Position numbers and translations under genes: made by a program. From the NCBI RefSeq assembly GCF_048264025.1, contig NZ_JBLXDN010000009.1, positions 1 to 64,000 of the forward strand: 64,000 nucleotides of DNA. The letters run 5' to 3'. The notes under the pieces were generated by a model. It did no database searches, was not told where the DNA came from, and worked only from the letters and a program-made list of their open reading frames with translations. This stretch comes from Nitrincola sp048264025. Its GTDB lineage: Bacteria > Pseudomonadota > Gammaproteobacteria > Pseudomonadales > Balneatricaceae. This document shows positions 7,654 to 16,712 of the stretch, piece by piece (position 1 is the first letter of the stretch; each line of letters begins with the position of its first letter).

Positions 7654-9318
7654 TCAAGCCACCTTGTCAGCGGCCTGCTGCTCCTTAAGCTTACGCCTGA
7701 GTACCTTACCCACATTGGTTTTGGGCAGGTCGGCAACGAATTCGATATATTTGGGTATTTTATACCGAGTCAGGCGCTCTTTACTCCAGTCTTTCAGTTC
7801 TTTGATATCCGGTATTTCATCTCTGGCTACGGCAATAAGTTTAACCGCCTCGCCACTGTGCTCATCGGCTACACCGATGGCAGCGCATTCAAGAATCGCA
7901 GGGTGCGAACAAAACACATCTTCCACCTCATTCGGGTAGACATTAAAACCCGATACCAGAATCATATCCTTGGCGCGATCGACTATGCGCAGATAGCCTC
8001 CTGGTTCACGAACCGCCACATCACCGGTCATAAAGTAGCCGTCATCGGTAAAGCAAGCCTTAGTTTCGCGCTCTCGCTGCCAATAGCCCACCATCACCTG
8101 TGGACCTTTAACACAGAGTTCACCTGGTGTTCCGTCTTGAACCGGCTCACCCTCCGGGTCAAGAATAGCGACTTCAGTGGCCGCGACAGGTACACCAATG
8201 GTACCTAATTGAATCGCACCTGGTCGGTTGATTGAAACCACCGGAGAGGTTTCCGTAAGACCATAGCCTTCCATAATCTCGCAGCCGGTAACCTGTTTCC
8301 ACAGATCCGCCGCCTTATGAGTTAAAGCACAGCCGCCTGAAATCGTCAGAGTAAACTGGCTAAAATCGATATTTCTGAAGCCAGGATGATTGCACATACC
8401 AATAAACAGCGTATTCAGACCCATAAATGCGGTCATTTGCCATTTCTTCAGCTCTTTGACAAAGCCATCAATATCACGCGGATTAGCGATCAATACGCTA
8501 TGTCCACCATAGCCCATCACCACCAACGAAATAGTAAAGGCATAAATATGATACAGCGGCAAAGGTGCTATGGTGGTTTCAACACAACCGACAGGTGCCT
8601 CATCGAGGACATCCACTCCCTGGAGCATATTCGATATCAGATTTGCGTGGCTGAGCACAGCGCCTTTGGAAAGTCCGGTAGTGCCACCGGTATACTGCAA
8701 CACAGCGGTATCGGATGGTTTAATACTGACAGGCTCTGGCTGTTGCCCGATATACTTCAGCAACACTTGACGCAGATGCAGTGCACCCGGGAGATAAAAC
8801 TCTGGCTCCATCTTTTTTAGATATTTAACCGCGGCATTGAGCAGATGCCGTTTTACAAACCCATGCAGATCTCCCACCTGAGTCAGAAACACTTGCTCTA
8901 TAGCAGTATTGGCCAGAATTTTTTCGGCATTGTGCGCCATGCTTTTATGAATCACCAGCGCCCGGGCTCCCGAGTCGATAAACTGATGTTGCATTTCCCG
9001 CGGGGTATACAGGGGGTTAGTATTCACAACCACCAAGCCAGCTTTTAGTGCACCAAACAGTACTACCGGATACTGAATCAGGTTGGGTAGCTGAATCGCG
9101 ATTCTATCACCTGGCTTCAGGTCGGTTTCGCGCTGCAGATAAACTGCAAACGCATCCGCCAGTTGGTGCAATTCAGAATAGTTCAATGTACGCCCAAAGC
9201 TGGTATAAGCTGGTTTCGGCGCATAGTCTTTGCAGGTACGCTCAAAGACATCAACTATATTACTGTAACCATAGTGATTGAGGGATTCAGGAATATGACT
9301 TCCACGTTGGTTATCCAT
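7654..9318 (-). CDS. fadD: Long-chain fatty acid-CoA ligase (FadD type)
   Basis: ATP-dependent acyl-CoA synthetase that activates free fatty acids for beta-oxidation at the inner membrane. The 554 residues agree with FadD. Adenylate-forming motifs are present: YTGGTTGLSKGAVLSH (P-loop), EGYGLTETSPVVS, TGDVAVREPGGYLRIVDRAKDMI, and the C-terminal catalytic lysine region KTNVGKVLRRKLKE. It heads a fadD-DUF2889-oxidoreductase-hydratase operon. Upstream lie an extended -10 promoter and a strong palindrome (9377-9407) that could bind a fatty-acid-responsive repressor such as PsrA or FadR; the site does not match either consensus well by eye. Confidence 0.95.
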   Translation of the reverse strand: MDNQRGSHIPESLNHYGYSNIVDVFERTCKDYAPKPAYTSFGRTLNYSELHQLADAFAVYLQRETDLKPGDRIAIQLPNLIQYPVVLFGALKAGLVVVNTNPLYTPREMQHQFIDSGARALVIHKSMAHNAEKILANTAIEQVFLTQVGDLHGFVKRHLLNAAVKYLKKMEPEFYLPGALHLRQVLLKYIGQQPEPVSIKPSDTAVLQYTGGTTGLSKGAVLSHANLISNMLQGVDVLDEAPVGCVETTIAPLPLYHIYAFTISLVVMGYGGHSVLIANPRDIDGFVKELKKWQMTAFMGLNTLFIGMCNHPGFRNIDFSQFTLTISGGCALTHKAADLWKQVTGCEIMEGYGLTETSPVVSINRPGAIQLGTIGVPVAATEVAILDPEGEPVQDGTPGELCVKGPQVMVGYWQRERETKACFTDDGYFMTGDVAVREPGGYLRIVDRAKDMILVSGFNVYPNEVEDVFCSHPAILECAAIGVADEHSGEAVKLIAVARDEIPDIKELKDWSKERLTRYKIPKYIEFVADLPKTNVGKVLRRKLKEQQAADKVA

Positions 9319-9364
9319 AATAGGATCCTGATTTTATTTTTATAAATGCAAAAAAGTTAGCTGT

Positions 9365-9407
9365 ATTATAGCAGTTGGATCAGCTTGCCAGCTGTGCAAG
9401 CCGATCC
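9365..9407 (-). promoter_or_regulatory. fadD control region: extended -10 and palindrome
   Basis: On the minus strand TGC-TATAAT (9373-9365) is a perfect -10 with the TGn extension and no good -35. Immediately upstream is an inverted repeat, GGATC-x-GCTTGC with GCAAGC-x-GATCC (9377-9407, 7-base loop), where the -35 would be. It could be an operator, or the tail hairpin of the SCP2 gene; the next T-rich run on the minus strand is about 25 bases further on. Confidence 0.5.
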
Positions 9408-9415
9408 GGTACAAA

Positions 9416-9841
9416 TCAACTAGGTGGGAAAATTGAGGTCAAACGTGTAGCCAGCATAATATCACCATCAGCCTGGATACGACCGGTCATAAAAGCCTGC
9501 ATACCATCTGTCTCACCGCTCATGACCTCTTCTAATGTCTGGCCATCCATCGTCAGGGTAACACTGGGATCACTGTGTTCACCCTGCTCCACCTTACAGC
9601 TGCCGTTATCTACGCTAACATTCCAGGCTTCACCATCAGTAATCTGATATTGAAACACAGCACTTAGATCACCTGCGGCGCTGCTATTGAAACGCTGTTG
9701 CATTGCTGAGAAAACTGCATGTAAATCTGCCATAGTCGGGGCCTCTGCTGTTCGGGATTTGGTTTTATAACGCTTGGCATTCAAGCTCAGCGCCGCGGAC
9801 AGCACACGCTGTCCGGCCTTGGTTCGTAATAACGCTTTCAT
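9416..9841 (-). CDS. SCP2 sterol-carrier domain protein
   Basis: A 141-residue protein with a C-terminal SCP2 domain: FQYQITDGEAWNVSVDNGSC, VTLTMDGQTLEEVMSGETDGMQAFMTGRIQADGD and a closing hydrophobic LATRLTSIF. SCP2 domains bind lipids or acyl-CoA in a hydrophobic tunnel. It follows the acyl-CoA dehydrogenase by 15 bases, an arrangement that fits an acyl-CoA carrier or chaperone for the dehydrogenase. The first 45 residues are not conserved in a way I recognise. Confidence 0.85.
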   Translation of the reverse strand: MKALLRTKAGQRVLSAALSLNAKRYKTKSRTAEAPTMADLHAVFSAMQQRFNSSAAGDLSAVFQYQITDGEAWNVSVDNGSCKVEQGEHSDPSVTLTMDGQTLEEVMSGETDGMQAFMTGRIQADGDIMLATRLTSIFPPS

Positions 9842-9856
9842 TATCCACCCACTGCC

Positions 9857-11656
9857 TTAGAAGGCAAAATGCTCTGAGTCAAGTTCCATCAGATTATCGG
9901 CACCGGATAGCATCACTTCGGCCAGTGTTCGTGTGCGTGGCAGTAGGCGCTCAAAGTAGAAACGCGCTGTCTTCAGTTTGGCGTGATAGAAATCGGCATC
10001 ACTCGGGTTTTCCGTCAGTTTGCGCATCGCCACTTCCGCTTGACGTGCCCAGAGCCAGGCCAGGGTGATATAACCGGAATACATCAGATACTCGACTGAT
10101 GCCGCCCCGACCTCTTCGCGGTTTTTCATCGCTTTCATACCTATCTGCAGTGTCAAATCGCCCCACTCTTTATTTAAGCGCGACAAGGCACTGACAAACG
10201 GCTGCATCTGTTCATTATCCGTTTGAGACTGACAGAATTTGTGGATGATTTTGGTGAAGCGTTTGAGCAGCTCACCTTGAGACATGAGTACTTTTCGGCC
10301 TAATAGATCCAGTGCCTGGACCTGCGTAGTGCCTTCATAGATGGTCGCAATACGGGCATCACGCAGGTTCTGCTCCATACCCCACTCGGCAATATAGCCA
10401 TGCCCACCAAACACCTGTACCCCATGACTGGCAGATTCCAGACCAGTTTCAGTCAGAAACGCCTTGGCGATAGGCGTCAACAACGACAGCAGATCTTCAG
10501 CTTCCTGTTTTTCTTCAGCCGTTTGCGCCAGCTTGGCACGGTCTACCTGCTGAGCGGCGAAATAGATCAGTGCACGACCGCCTTCAGCAAAGGCTTTTTG
10601 GGTCAGCAGCATGCTGCGTACAGCTGGGTGTACGATAATAGGGTCAGCCGCTTTATCTGGATGTTTGGGTCCACTCAAAGCACGCATTTGTAAACGGTCG
10701 CGAGCATAAGCAAGCGAATTCTGAAAGCCCCACTCCGTATGCGACAAGCCCTGCAAGGCCGTACCAATACGTGCCGTGTTCATAAAAGTGAACATGCAAT
10801 TAAGGCCCTTATTAGGTGGACCGATAAGATAACCCGTTGCACTATCAAAATTCATTACACAGGTAGCATTGCCGTGAATACCCATCTTGTGTTCGATAGA
10901 ACCACAGCTGACCGCATTGCGCTCACCGACATTGCCTTCGGCATCTGGCAGGAATTTGGGCACGATGAACAAGGAGATACCCTTGGTACCGGCGGGTGCA
11001 TCTGGCAGACGCGCCAGCACGATATGGACAATATTACCGGCAAGATCATGCTCGCCCGCAGAGATAAAAATTTTGGTGCCACTGATACGGTAGCTACCAT
11101 CGTCGGCCGGTTCTGCTTTAGTACGCAGCATGCCCAGATCCGTGCCACAGTGTGCTTCAGTCAAACACATGGTACCGGTCCACTCACCGGATACCAGCTT
11201 GGTCAGATAGGTTTGCTTCTGCTCCTGGGTGCCATGGGCTTCAAGGGTATTCATAGCACCGTGGCTTAATCCCGGATACATGCTCCAGGACCAATTGGCA
11301 CTGCCGACCATTTCATTAATGAAAATGCCTAACGACTCAGGCAACCCCTGCCCACCCCATTCAGGGTTATGAGCCAGAGAAGGCCAGCCACCCTCAACAA
11401 AGGCCTGATAAGCTTCAGCAAAGCCATCCGGTGTTTTCACCTCACCCTCGTTAAACTGACAGCCTTGCTGATCACCTACCTGGTTAAGCGGTGACAACAC
11501 ACGCTCAGCAAATTTCGCACCCTCTTCGAGGATGGCAGAGACCATATCTGGGGTAGCCTCTTCACAGCCGGGTAAACTCTGGTAATGTTGTTCCAACTCC
11601 AGCACGTCATTCAGCATAAACTGCATATCGCGTAGGGGAGCTTTATATTCGGCCAT
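9857..11656 (-). CDS. Acyl-CoA dehydrogenase, 600-residue type
   Basis: FAD enzyme catalysing the first beta-oxidation step and reducing ETF. The 599 residues match the long subgroup with a C-terminal acyl-CoA dehydrogenase extension (as in DmdC and related proteins) rather than the 380-residue short type or the 800-residue E. coli FadE. Landmarks are MCLTEAHCGTDLGMLRTKA, ISGTKIFISAGEHDL, GVQVFGGHGYIAEWGMEQ and RIATIYEGTTQVQALDLLG, whose YEG glutamate is the expected base. First gene of a two-gene operon with the SCP2 protein. Substrate could be medium or long acyl-CoA, or 3-methylmercaptopropionyl-CoA as in DmdC; the fatty-acid context favours the former. Confidence 0.9.
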   Translation of the reverse strand: MAEYKAPLRDMQFMLNDVLELEQHYQSLPGCEEATPDMVSAILEEGAKFAERVLSPLNQVGDQQGCQFNEGEVKTPDGFAEAYQAFVEGGWPSLAHNPEWGGQGLPESLGIFINEMVGSANWSWSMYPGLSHGAMNTLEAHGTQEQKQTYLTKLVSGEWTGTMCLTEAHCGTDLGMLRTKAEPADDGSYRISGTKIFISAGEHDLAGNIVHIVLARLPDAPAGTKGISLFIVPKFLPDAEGNVGERNAVSCGSIEHKMGIHGNATCVMNFDSATGYLIGPPNKGLNCMFTFMNTARIGTALQGLSHTEWGFQNSLAYARDRLQMRALSGPKHPDKAADPIIVHPAVRSMLLTQKAFAEGGRALIYFAAQQVDRAKLAQTAEEKQEAEDLLSLLTPIAKAFLTETGLESASHGVQVFGGHGYIAEWGMEQNLRDARIATIYEGTTQVQALDLLGRKVLMSQGELLKRFTKIIHKFCQSQTDNEQMQPFVSALSRLNKEWGDLTLQIGMKAMKNREEVGAASVEYLMYSGYITLAWLWARQAEVAMRKLTENPSDADFYHAKLKTARFYFERLLPRTRTLAEVMLSGADNLMELDSEHFAF

Positions 11657-11727
11657 AACGCAAACCTCATCTTATCGTTATTGTACTTAAGTTATGTACA
11701 GAATGGACGAAATGCCGCAATCTACCA

Positions 11728-11756
11728 ATAACAAAAGCTACCAATATTACTGACAA
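11728..11756 (-). promoter_or_regulatory. Promoter of acyl-CoA dehydrogenase operon
   Basis: Minus strand TTGTCA (11756-11751), 17-base spacer, TGTTAT (11733-11728), about 70 bases before the start codon. The boxes CGCTTTTGTCA and TTTTGTTATTG are identical in sequence and spacing to those before etfB, although the spacers differ. Confidence 0.6.
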
Positions 11757-11763
11757 AAGCGCT

Positions 11764-14148
11764 CTAGCGATTTAAATCATCATCAAATAAGTCCGGTGAA
11801 GAGGTCAGCTCTGGATGGGGTTTCAGGAAAGCTGTCAGCGCTGGCAGCAGGATCAACGCACCCAACATGTTCCACAGGAACATAAAGGTCAACAGGATGC
11901 CCATATCGGCCTGAAACTTAATCGGTGAAAAGACCCAGAGCACCACCCCGATAGCCAGGGTTAACCCGGTAAAGGCGACGGGCTTCCCTGTGGTTCTAAG
12001 GGTTTCGAAGTAGGCATCGGTAAGCTTCATGCCCTGCTCCAAATAGTTACTCAGGCGCGAGTAGATATAAATGCCATAATCCACACCTATGCCAACTCCC
12101 AGCGCGATCACCGGCAAGGTGGCCACTTTCACCCCAATACCCATCACCGCCATTAATGCCTGACATAACAAGGACGTCAGCGCCAACGGCAGAATAATAC
12201 ACAATACAGTTTTGAATGAACGGAAGGTCAGCAGACATAATAGACTGACGACACCATAAACCCAGGCCAGCATCTCGTATTGCGCACGCGCAATCACCTG
12301 ATTGGTCGCAGCTTCAAAACCGCTGTTGCCGGCAGCCAACTCAAAACGCAGGGTTTCAGAATTATAGCTTGCGGCAAAAAGCTCCGCCTCCTGACTGACC
12401 CGGTTCAAGGTATCGGCTTTGTGATCATCCAGAAACAAAATCACCGGCAGCAAGGAACAGTTGGCATTCATCAGCCCCCCTGGCACATAAGCCAGGGATG
12501 CATTGATGACAAACTGATTGCGACTCACGGCACGCCATTTGGGGTTACCTTCATTCAAACCGGCGGTGATACGCTTGGACAAATCGGCCAGGGAAATACT
12601 CGACTGCACCCCCGGTACCGACTGCATATGGTGCTGAAAACGCTCCACGGATGACAAGGTATTGAAGTGACTGCACTGTTCGGGTTGCGTCACAGCCATC
12701 ACCACAAATACATCACTGGAGGTGGAGTAGTTAGTGGTCACAAAGTCATTATCAACATTGTAACGTGAATCGGCACGCAGCTCGGGGGCACCCTTATCAA
12801 GATCCCCTATCTGTAAATCACGCGCAGTATAGAGGCCAACCACCACCAGCATCAACGCTACACTTAATGCCGCAGCAGCCCCTTTGCGGGTCGCAAACCA
12901 GGTCAATACACGCCAGTGCTCGCCCCCTTGATCTGATTGCATCTGAGCATGACGTATCGCCCGCTCCCCCACCCCAAGATAGGACATCAGCAAGGGTAAC
13001 AATAACAGATTGGTCAGAATGATAACTGCCACACCCAGAGAGGCGGCCACGGCCAGCTCCTGAATCACCTGAATATCGATTACCATCAGGGTAAAGAAGC
13101 CTATGCCATCCGACACCAGCGCCGTTAATCCAGGAATGTAGAGCAAACGAAACGCACCACGCGCAGCATGCCACTTATCCGGATTACCAAGGCTCTCCAG
13201 CCGGATACTGTTAACGATCTGCACCCCGTGACTCACGGCAATAGCAAACACCAGAAAGGGCACCAGCATGGAATAGGGATCTATGCCATAGCCGAGCGCA
13301 TTCAACAGGCCAAGCTGCCAAATAACAGCAATCAACGAGCAGGCCAGCGGAATCAACGTACCGTTTATGCTGCGTGAATAGAGATACAACAGCACCATCG
13401 TAATCACAATGGCCAGTGCAAAGAACAGCGCTACCTGTTTGGCGCCCTCAATCAAATCACCAATAATTTTCGCAAAGCCAGTGATATGAATACTGACATC
13501 ATCTGTCTGATAAGCCTCCCTGACCAGGGTTTCCAGACGTTGAGAGAAGGCATTGTAATCAAGACTTTCACCTGTCTCCGGATCAAAGTCTAACAGCGGC
13601 ACTTCAATAATCGCCGAGCGAAAATCATTTGCTACCAGCCGGCCAACCTGACCAGAACGCAGCACATTGATTCGCAACTGGTCCAGACTCTCGGCACCAC
13701 CATCATAATCCGGCGGTATAACCGGGCCGCCAACAAAGCCACGCTCTGTTACTTCTGTCCAACGCACGTTCGGCGTCCAGATGGACTGTAAAGCCGAGCG
13801 ATCCACCCCTGGTATAAAGAACAGCTCATCGGTTACACGACGCAGTACATCCTGATACTCGGCGTTAAAAATATCCTCGCCCTGAGTCGCTACCGCTACG
13901 CGAACACTGTTACCTAACCCTGACAGGTCATCCTGATAGGTCAGGTAGTTCTCTACATAGGGATGACTGGTGGGAATCATTTTGACAAAACTGGCGTCTG
14001 GACGTATCTGCACCGCCTGCCAACCCAGTACCAGTGTCACCAGCACAAATACCGACAATACCCATAAACGGTGATGGAACAGCAGGGTTTCAACAAACTG
14101 CTCGGAACGACGAATAGGTAACAATAAACTGTGTGCCAGACGCTTCAT
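11764..14148 (-). CDS. RND/MMPL-family exporter
   Basis: A 794-residue inner-membrane protein of the RND superfamily, hydrophobe/MMPL-like branch. One TM helix at residues 28-47 is followed by a periplasmic domain (about 50-235), TM2-6 (about 236-410), a second periplasmic domain (about 440-640) and TM8-12 near the end, a two-fold repeat typical of the family. It overlaps the upstream YCF48-like gene by four bases (ATGA), which ties the two products together. Related exporters in hydrocarbon-using bacteria often sit with a YCF48/BNR protein; the cargo is unknown and a lipid is only a guess from the thiolase context. Confidence 0.85.
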   Translation of the reverse strand: MKRLAHSLLLPIRRSEQFVETLLFHHRLWVLSVFVLVTLVLGWQAVQIRPDASFVKMIPTSHPYVENYLTYQDDLSGLGNSVRVAVATQGEDIFNAEYQDVLRRVTDELFFIPGVDRSALQSIWTPNVRWTEVTERGFVGGPVIPPDYDGGAESLDQLRINVLRSGQVGRLVANDFRSAIIEVPLLDFDPETGESLDYNAFSQRLETLVREAYQTDDVSIHITGFAKIIGDLIEGAKQVALFFALAIVITMVLLYLYSRSINGTLIPLACSLIAVIWQLGLLNALGYGIDPYSMLVPFLVFAIAVSHGVQIVNSIRLESLGNPDKWHAARGAFRLLYIPGLTALVSDGIGFFTLMVIDIQVIQELAVAASLGVAVIILTNLLLLPLLMSYLGVGERAIRHAQMQSDQGGEHWRVLTWFATRKGAAAALSVALMLVVVGLYTARDLQIGDLDKGAPELRADSRYNVDNDFVTTNYSTSSDVFVVMAVTQPEQCSHFNTLSSVERFQHHMQSVPGVQSSISLADLSKRITAGLNEGNPKWRAVSRNQFVINASLAYVPGGLMNANCSLLPVILFLDDHKADTLNRVSQEAELFAASYNSETLRFELAAGNSGFEAATNQVIARAQYEMLAWVYGVVSLLCLLTFRSFKTVLCIILPLALTSLLCQALMAVMGIGVKVATLPVIALGVGIGVDYGIYIYSRLSNYLEQGMKLTDAYFETLRTTGKPVAFTGLTLAIGVVLWVFSPIKFQADMGILLTFMFLWNMLGALILLPALTAFLKPHPELTSSPDLFDDDLNR

Positions 14149-15242
14149 TGATCAGCTCCCTGCAACGGATAGGTGAAAATACCTTGCTCACCAGCAAGTA
14201 CCCAGCCATTCGCGATGGGTACGACTGCATTAAAGTGACGTCTTACCCGGGTATTGAGCTCTGTCAGATCCTGATATTGCCCTCCCGTTAACAGAGTACC
14301 GCCCAATCCGGCAATCGCCAGTTGTTGATTATCGCTATAACCACCCATAAAACTGACCGTGGTATCCACCGGCACAGCCTCCCAGTCAAAGCCTCCATCC
14401 GCACTAACGAACAGGTGGCCGCGCAGCCCGAGCGCAAACAACTCGCCCTTGTGTGCTACCAGATCAAAAAACGATCCCTGATAAGGTGAAGGCAGGGCAT
14501 ACCAGCTATCACCCAGATCATCCGAGCGCATCAACAGACCGGCTTCTCCGGCAATAACCAACGCACCATCCAACAGGGTAATCGCATTCAAATGCATCTG
14601 ATCAGGGTTGGGTAAGCGCTCACTAATCAACTCCCAGCTCGCGCCCGCATCGGTGGTTGTCAGCGCCGTTCCGTAAGCGCCCAACAAGAAACCTGTATCT
14701 GCATCCTTGAACCAGACATTGAGCAAAGGATTCACTGGTCCTTCTTCCAGGGCCACTTCGGCATCTTCCAGCGCGAATAGCAGATCTTCCTCCAGGAAAG
14801 GATCATCCGAGGGAGTTTCTACCAGAGCATCCAACTGCGCTTGCAGGCTGGCTATTTTAAGCTCATTGAGCCGATAACCATCGAGATGCAAGGTCCAACT
14901 GGCACCGGCATCATTCGTTTGCAGCAACACACCGTCATGGCCGGTCACCCAACCACGCTCAGCACTGGTAAAATGTATCGAGGTCAGCAAGGTCGTCACC
15001 GGCACACTGGCTTGCTGCCAATGCTGGCCCTGATCATCAGAATAGATCACCACGCCCAGATCACCGACCGCAACCAGACGATCGCCCGCCTGGGCTATAT
15101 CAGTCAGCATCACCGCAAAAGCAGCATCCGAATGGGGTGAAGGTTGCTCCAACCGATCAGGCAGAGCGGCGGCAAGCGGTAGCACCATAAGACTGATCCC
15201 CAATAGGCTCAGTCTCAACAAAAGTTTTAATGTATTCAGCAT
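14145..15242 (-). CDS. YCF48/BNR-repeat beta-propeller, exported
   Basis: A 365-residue protein from the ATG at 15242, chosen because it gives an N-terminal signal peptide (MLNTLKLLLRLSLLGISLMV then PLAAALP); a longer reading from 15335 would overlap the thiolase gene. The mature part contains repeated propeller blades with Asp-box-like motifs such as YSDDQGQHWQQA, QTNDAGASWTLH, TTDAGASWELIS, RSDDLGDSWYALP and SADGGFDWEAVP. The family resembles the photosystem II assembly factor YCF48 and sialidase-like propellers. Likely periplasmic partner of the co-translated RND exporter. An Asp/Glu-rich stretch near residue 145 (EEDLLFALEDAEVALEE) interrupts the blades. Confidence 0.85.
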   Translation of the reverse strand: MLNTLKLLLRLSLLGISLMVLPLAAALPDRLEQPSPHSDAAFAVMLTDIAQAGDRLVAVGDLGVVIYSDDQGQHWQQASVPVTTLLTSIHFTSAERGWVTGHDGVLLQTNDAGASWTLHLDGYRLNELKIASLQAQLDALVETPSDDPFLEEDLLFALEDAEVALEEGPVNPLLNVWFKDADTGFLLGAYGTALTTTDAGASWELISERLPNPDQMHLNAITLLDGALVIAGEAGLLMRSDDLGDSWYALPSPYQGSFFDLVAHKGELFALGLRGHLFVSADGGFDWEAVPVDTTVSFMGGYSDNQQLAIAGLGGTLLTGGQYQDLTELNTRVRRHFNAVVPIANGWVLAGEQGIFTYPLQGADQ

Positions 15243-15291
15243 GATTGTTGTTATATCGCTGGGTTGTCTGTAATTAATTATTAACGGATTA

Positions 15292-16476
15292 TCAGCTACG
15301 CTCAAACAGAGCGGCAATGCCTTGGCCACCACCAATACACATGGTCACCACGGCATAACGCCCCTGAATGCGCTCAAGCTCATACAGCGCTTTAACGGTA
15401 ATGACCGCACCGGTAGCACCTATAGGATGCCCCAGCGAGATACCGCTACCATTAGGGTTCACTCGTTCGTTCGGCAGATCCAGGTCACGAACAACAGCCA
15501 GCGCCTGAGAAGCAAAGGCTTCATTGACCTCCCAGACATCGATGTCGCCCACCTCCAACACAGCCTGGTCCAACAAGCGCTTAACCGCTGGTACTGGTCC
15601 AATTCCCATATACTTAGGCTCGACACCAGCAAAGGCATAACCGACCAAGCGTGCCATAGGTTTCAGACCAGAGGCCTGCAACTCTTCACCACTGACCAGC
15701 ACCAGGGCGGCGGCAGCATCATTCAACCCGGAGGCATTACCTGGTGTTACCGAGCCGTCTTTTTTAAAGGCCGGGCGCAGCTTACGCATATCATCAAGGG
15801 TACAGTTGTAACGCAAATGCTCATCGGTATCGAACACCTGCTCGCCCTGGCGGGTTTTAATAGTGATTGGCAAAATTTGCTCTTTAAAGCGGCCGTGTTC
15901 TATGGCGGCCTGGGCACGCTGATGACTCTGTACCGCCAACAGATCCTGATCTTCACGGCTGACATCCCACTTTTCGGCGATGTTTTCGGCGGTCACACCC
16001 ATATGCACGTTTTCAATCGGACAGGTCAGAGCACCCACCATCGAATCCAGCACCTGAGCATCGCCCATGCGCTGCCCCCAGCGCCCTGACGGCATCCAGT
16101 AGTTGGTGCAGCTCATGGACTCAGCCCCCCCGGCTACGGCGGCATGACACACACCCAGCTCAATTTGCTGAGCCGCAGAAATAATGGCCTGCAAGCCACT
16201 GCCACAAAGACGATTAACTGTCAGCGCAGGCGTTGTATCCGCCAAACCACCTGACAAGGCGGCTACTCTGGACATATACAAATCACGACGCTCGGTCGGA
16301 ACAACATTACCAAACACGCAATGGCCAATATGAGCAGGCGTCACACCACTGCGACGCACCGCTTCCGCAACAACTTTACCTGCCAGATCAGCGGGCGGTT
16401 GATCCTTGAGTGAGCCACCAAAGCTGCCTATCGCCGTTCTGACGGCGGCAACCACATAAACATCCCGATCATTCAT
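15292..16476 (-). CDS. Acetyl-CoA C-acyltransferase (thiolase II type)
   Basis: A 394-residue thiolase with Cys91 (NRLCGSGLQ), His350 (NPNGSGISLGHPIGATG) and Cys380 (CIGGGQG). The sequence is closer to biosynthetic-type acetyl-CoA acetyltransferases (AtoB/PhaA/BktB) than to FadA, so it may condense acetyl-CoA or cleave short 3-ketoacyl-CoA. It is the first gene of an apparent operon with the YCF48-like protein (49-base gap) and the RND exporter. Its promoter shares the TTGTCA-N17-TGTTATTG layout of the beta-oxidation operons. Confidence 0.92.
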   Translation of the reverse strand: MNDRDVYVVAAVRTAIGSFGGSLKDQPPADLAGKVVAEAVRRSGVTPAHIGHCVFGNVVPTERRDLYMSRVAALSGGLADTTPALTVNRLCGSGLQAIISAAQQIELGVCHAAVAGGAESMSCTNYWMPSGRWGQRMGDAQVLDSMVGALTCPIENVHMGVTAENIAEKWDVSREDQDLLAVQSHQRAQAAIEHGRFKEQILPITIKTRQGEQVFDTDEHLRYNCTLDDMRKLRPAFKKDGSVTPGNASGLNDAAAALVLVSGEELQASGLKPMARLVGYAFAGVEPKYMGIGPVPAVKRLLDQAVLEVGDIDVWEVNEAFASQALAVVRDLDLPNERVNPNGSGISLGHPIGATGAVITVKALYELERIQGRYAVVTMCIGGGQGIAALFERS

Positions 16477-16550
16477 GGTAAGACCCTTTATTATTGCTAC
16501 TTATCGGACTTAGATGACTGACAGCATCGCGCATACGATCATCGGCTTCA

Positions 16551-16579
16551 ATAACACAAGCCGCCAGCCTGCCTGACAA
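16551..16579 (-). promoter_or_regulatory. Promoter of thiolase-YCF48-RND operon
   Basis: Minus strand TTGTCA (16579-16574), 17-base spacer, TGTTAT (16556-16551) followed by TG, the same core as in front of etfB and the acyl-CoA dehydrogenase. The start codon is about 75 bases downstream, a distance similar to the other two. Confidence 0.55.
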
Positions 16580-16712
16580 TATAGTTCAGAGTAACGAGCA
16601 ACTTAACTTAACTATTCACCTTTAATCAGTAAAAAGAAAGCCCGATTGAAAACAAAAGCACGGCCAGAATATGTAATAATTACCCAGACACAACTAACGG
16701 ACCGACTGCACG

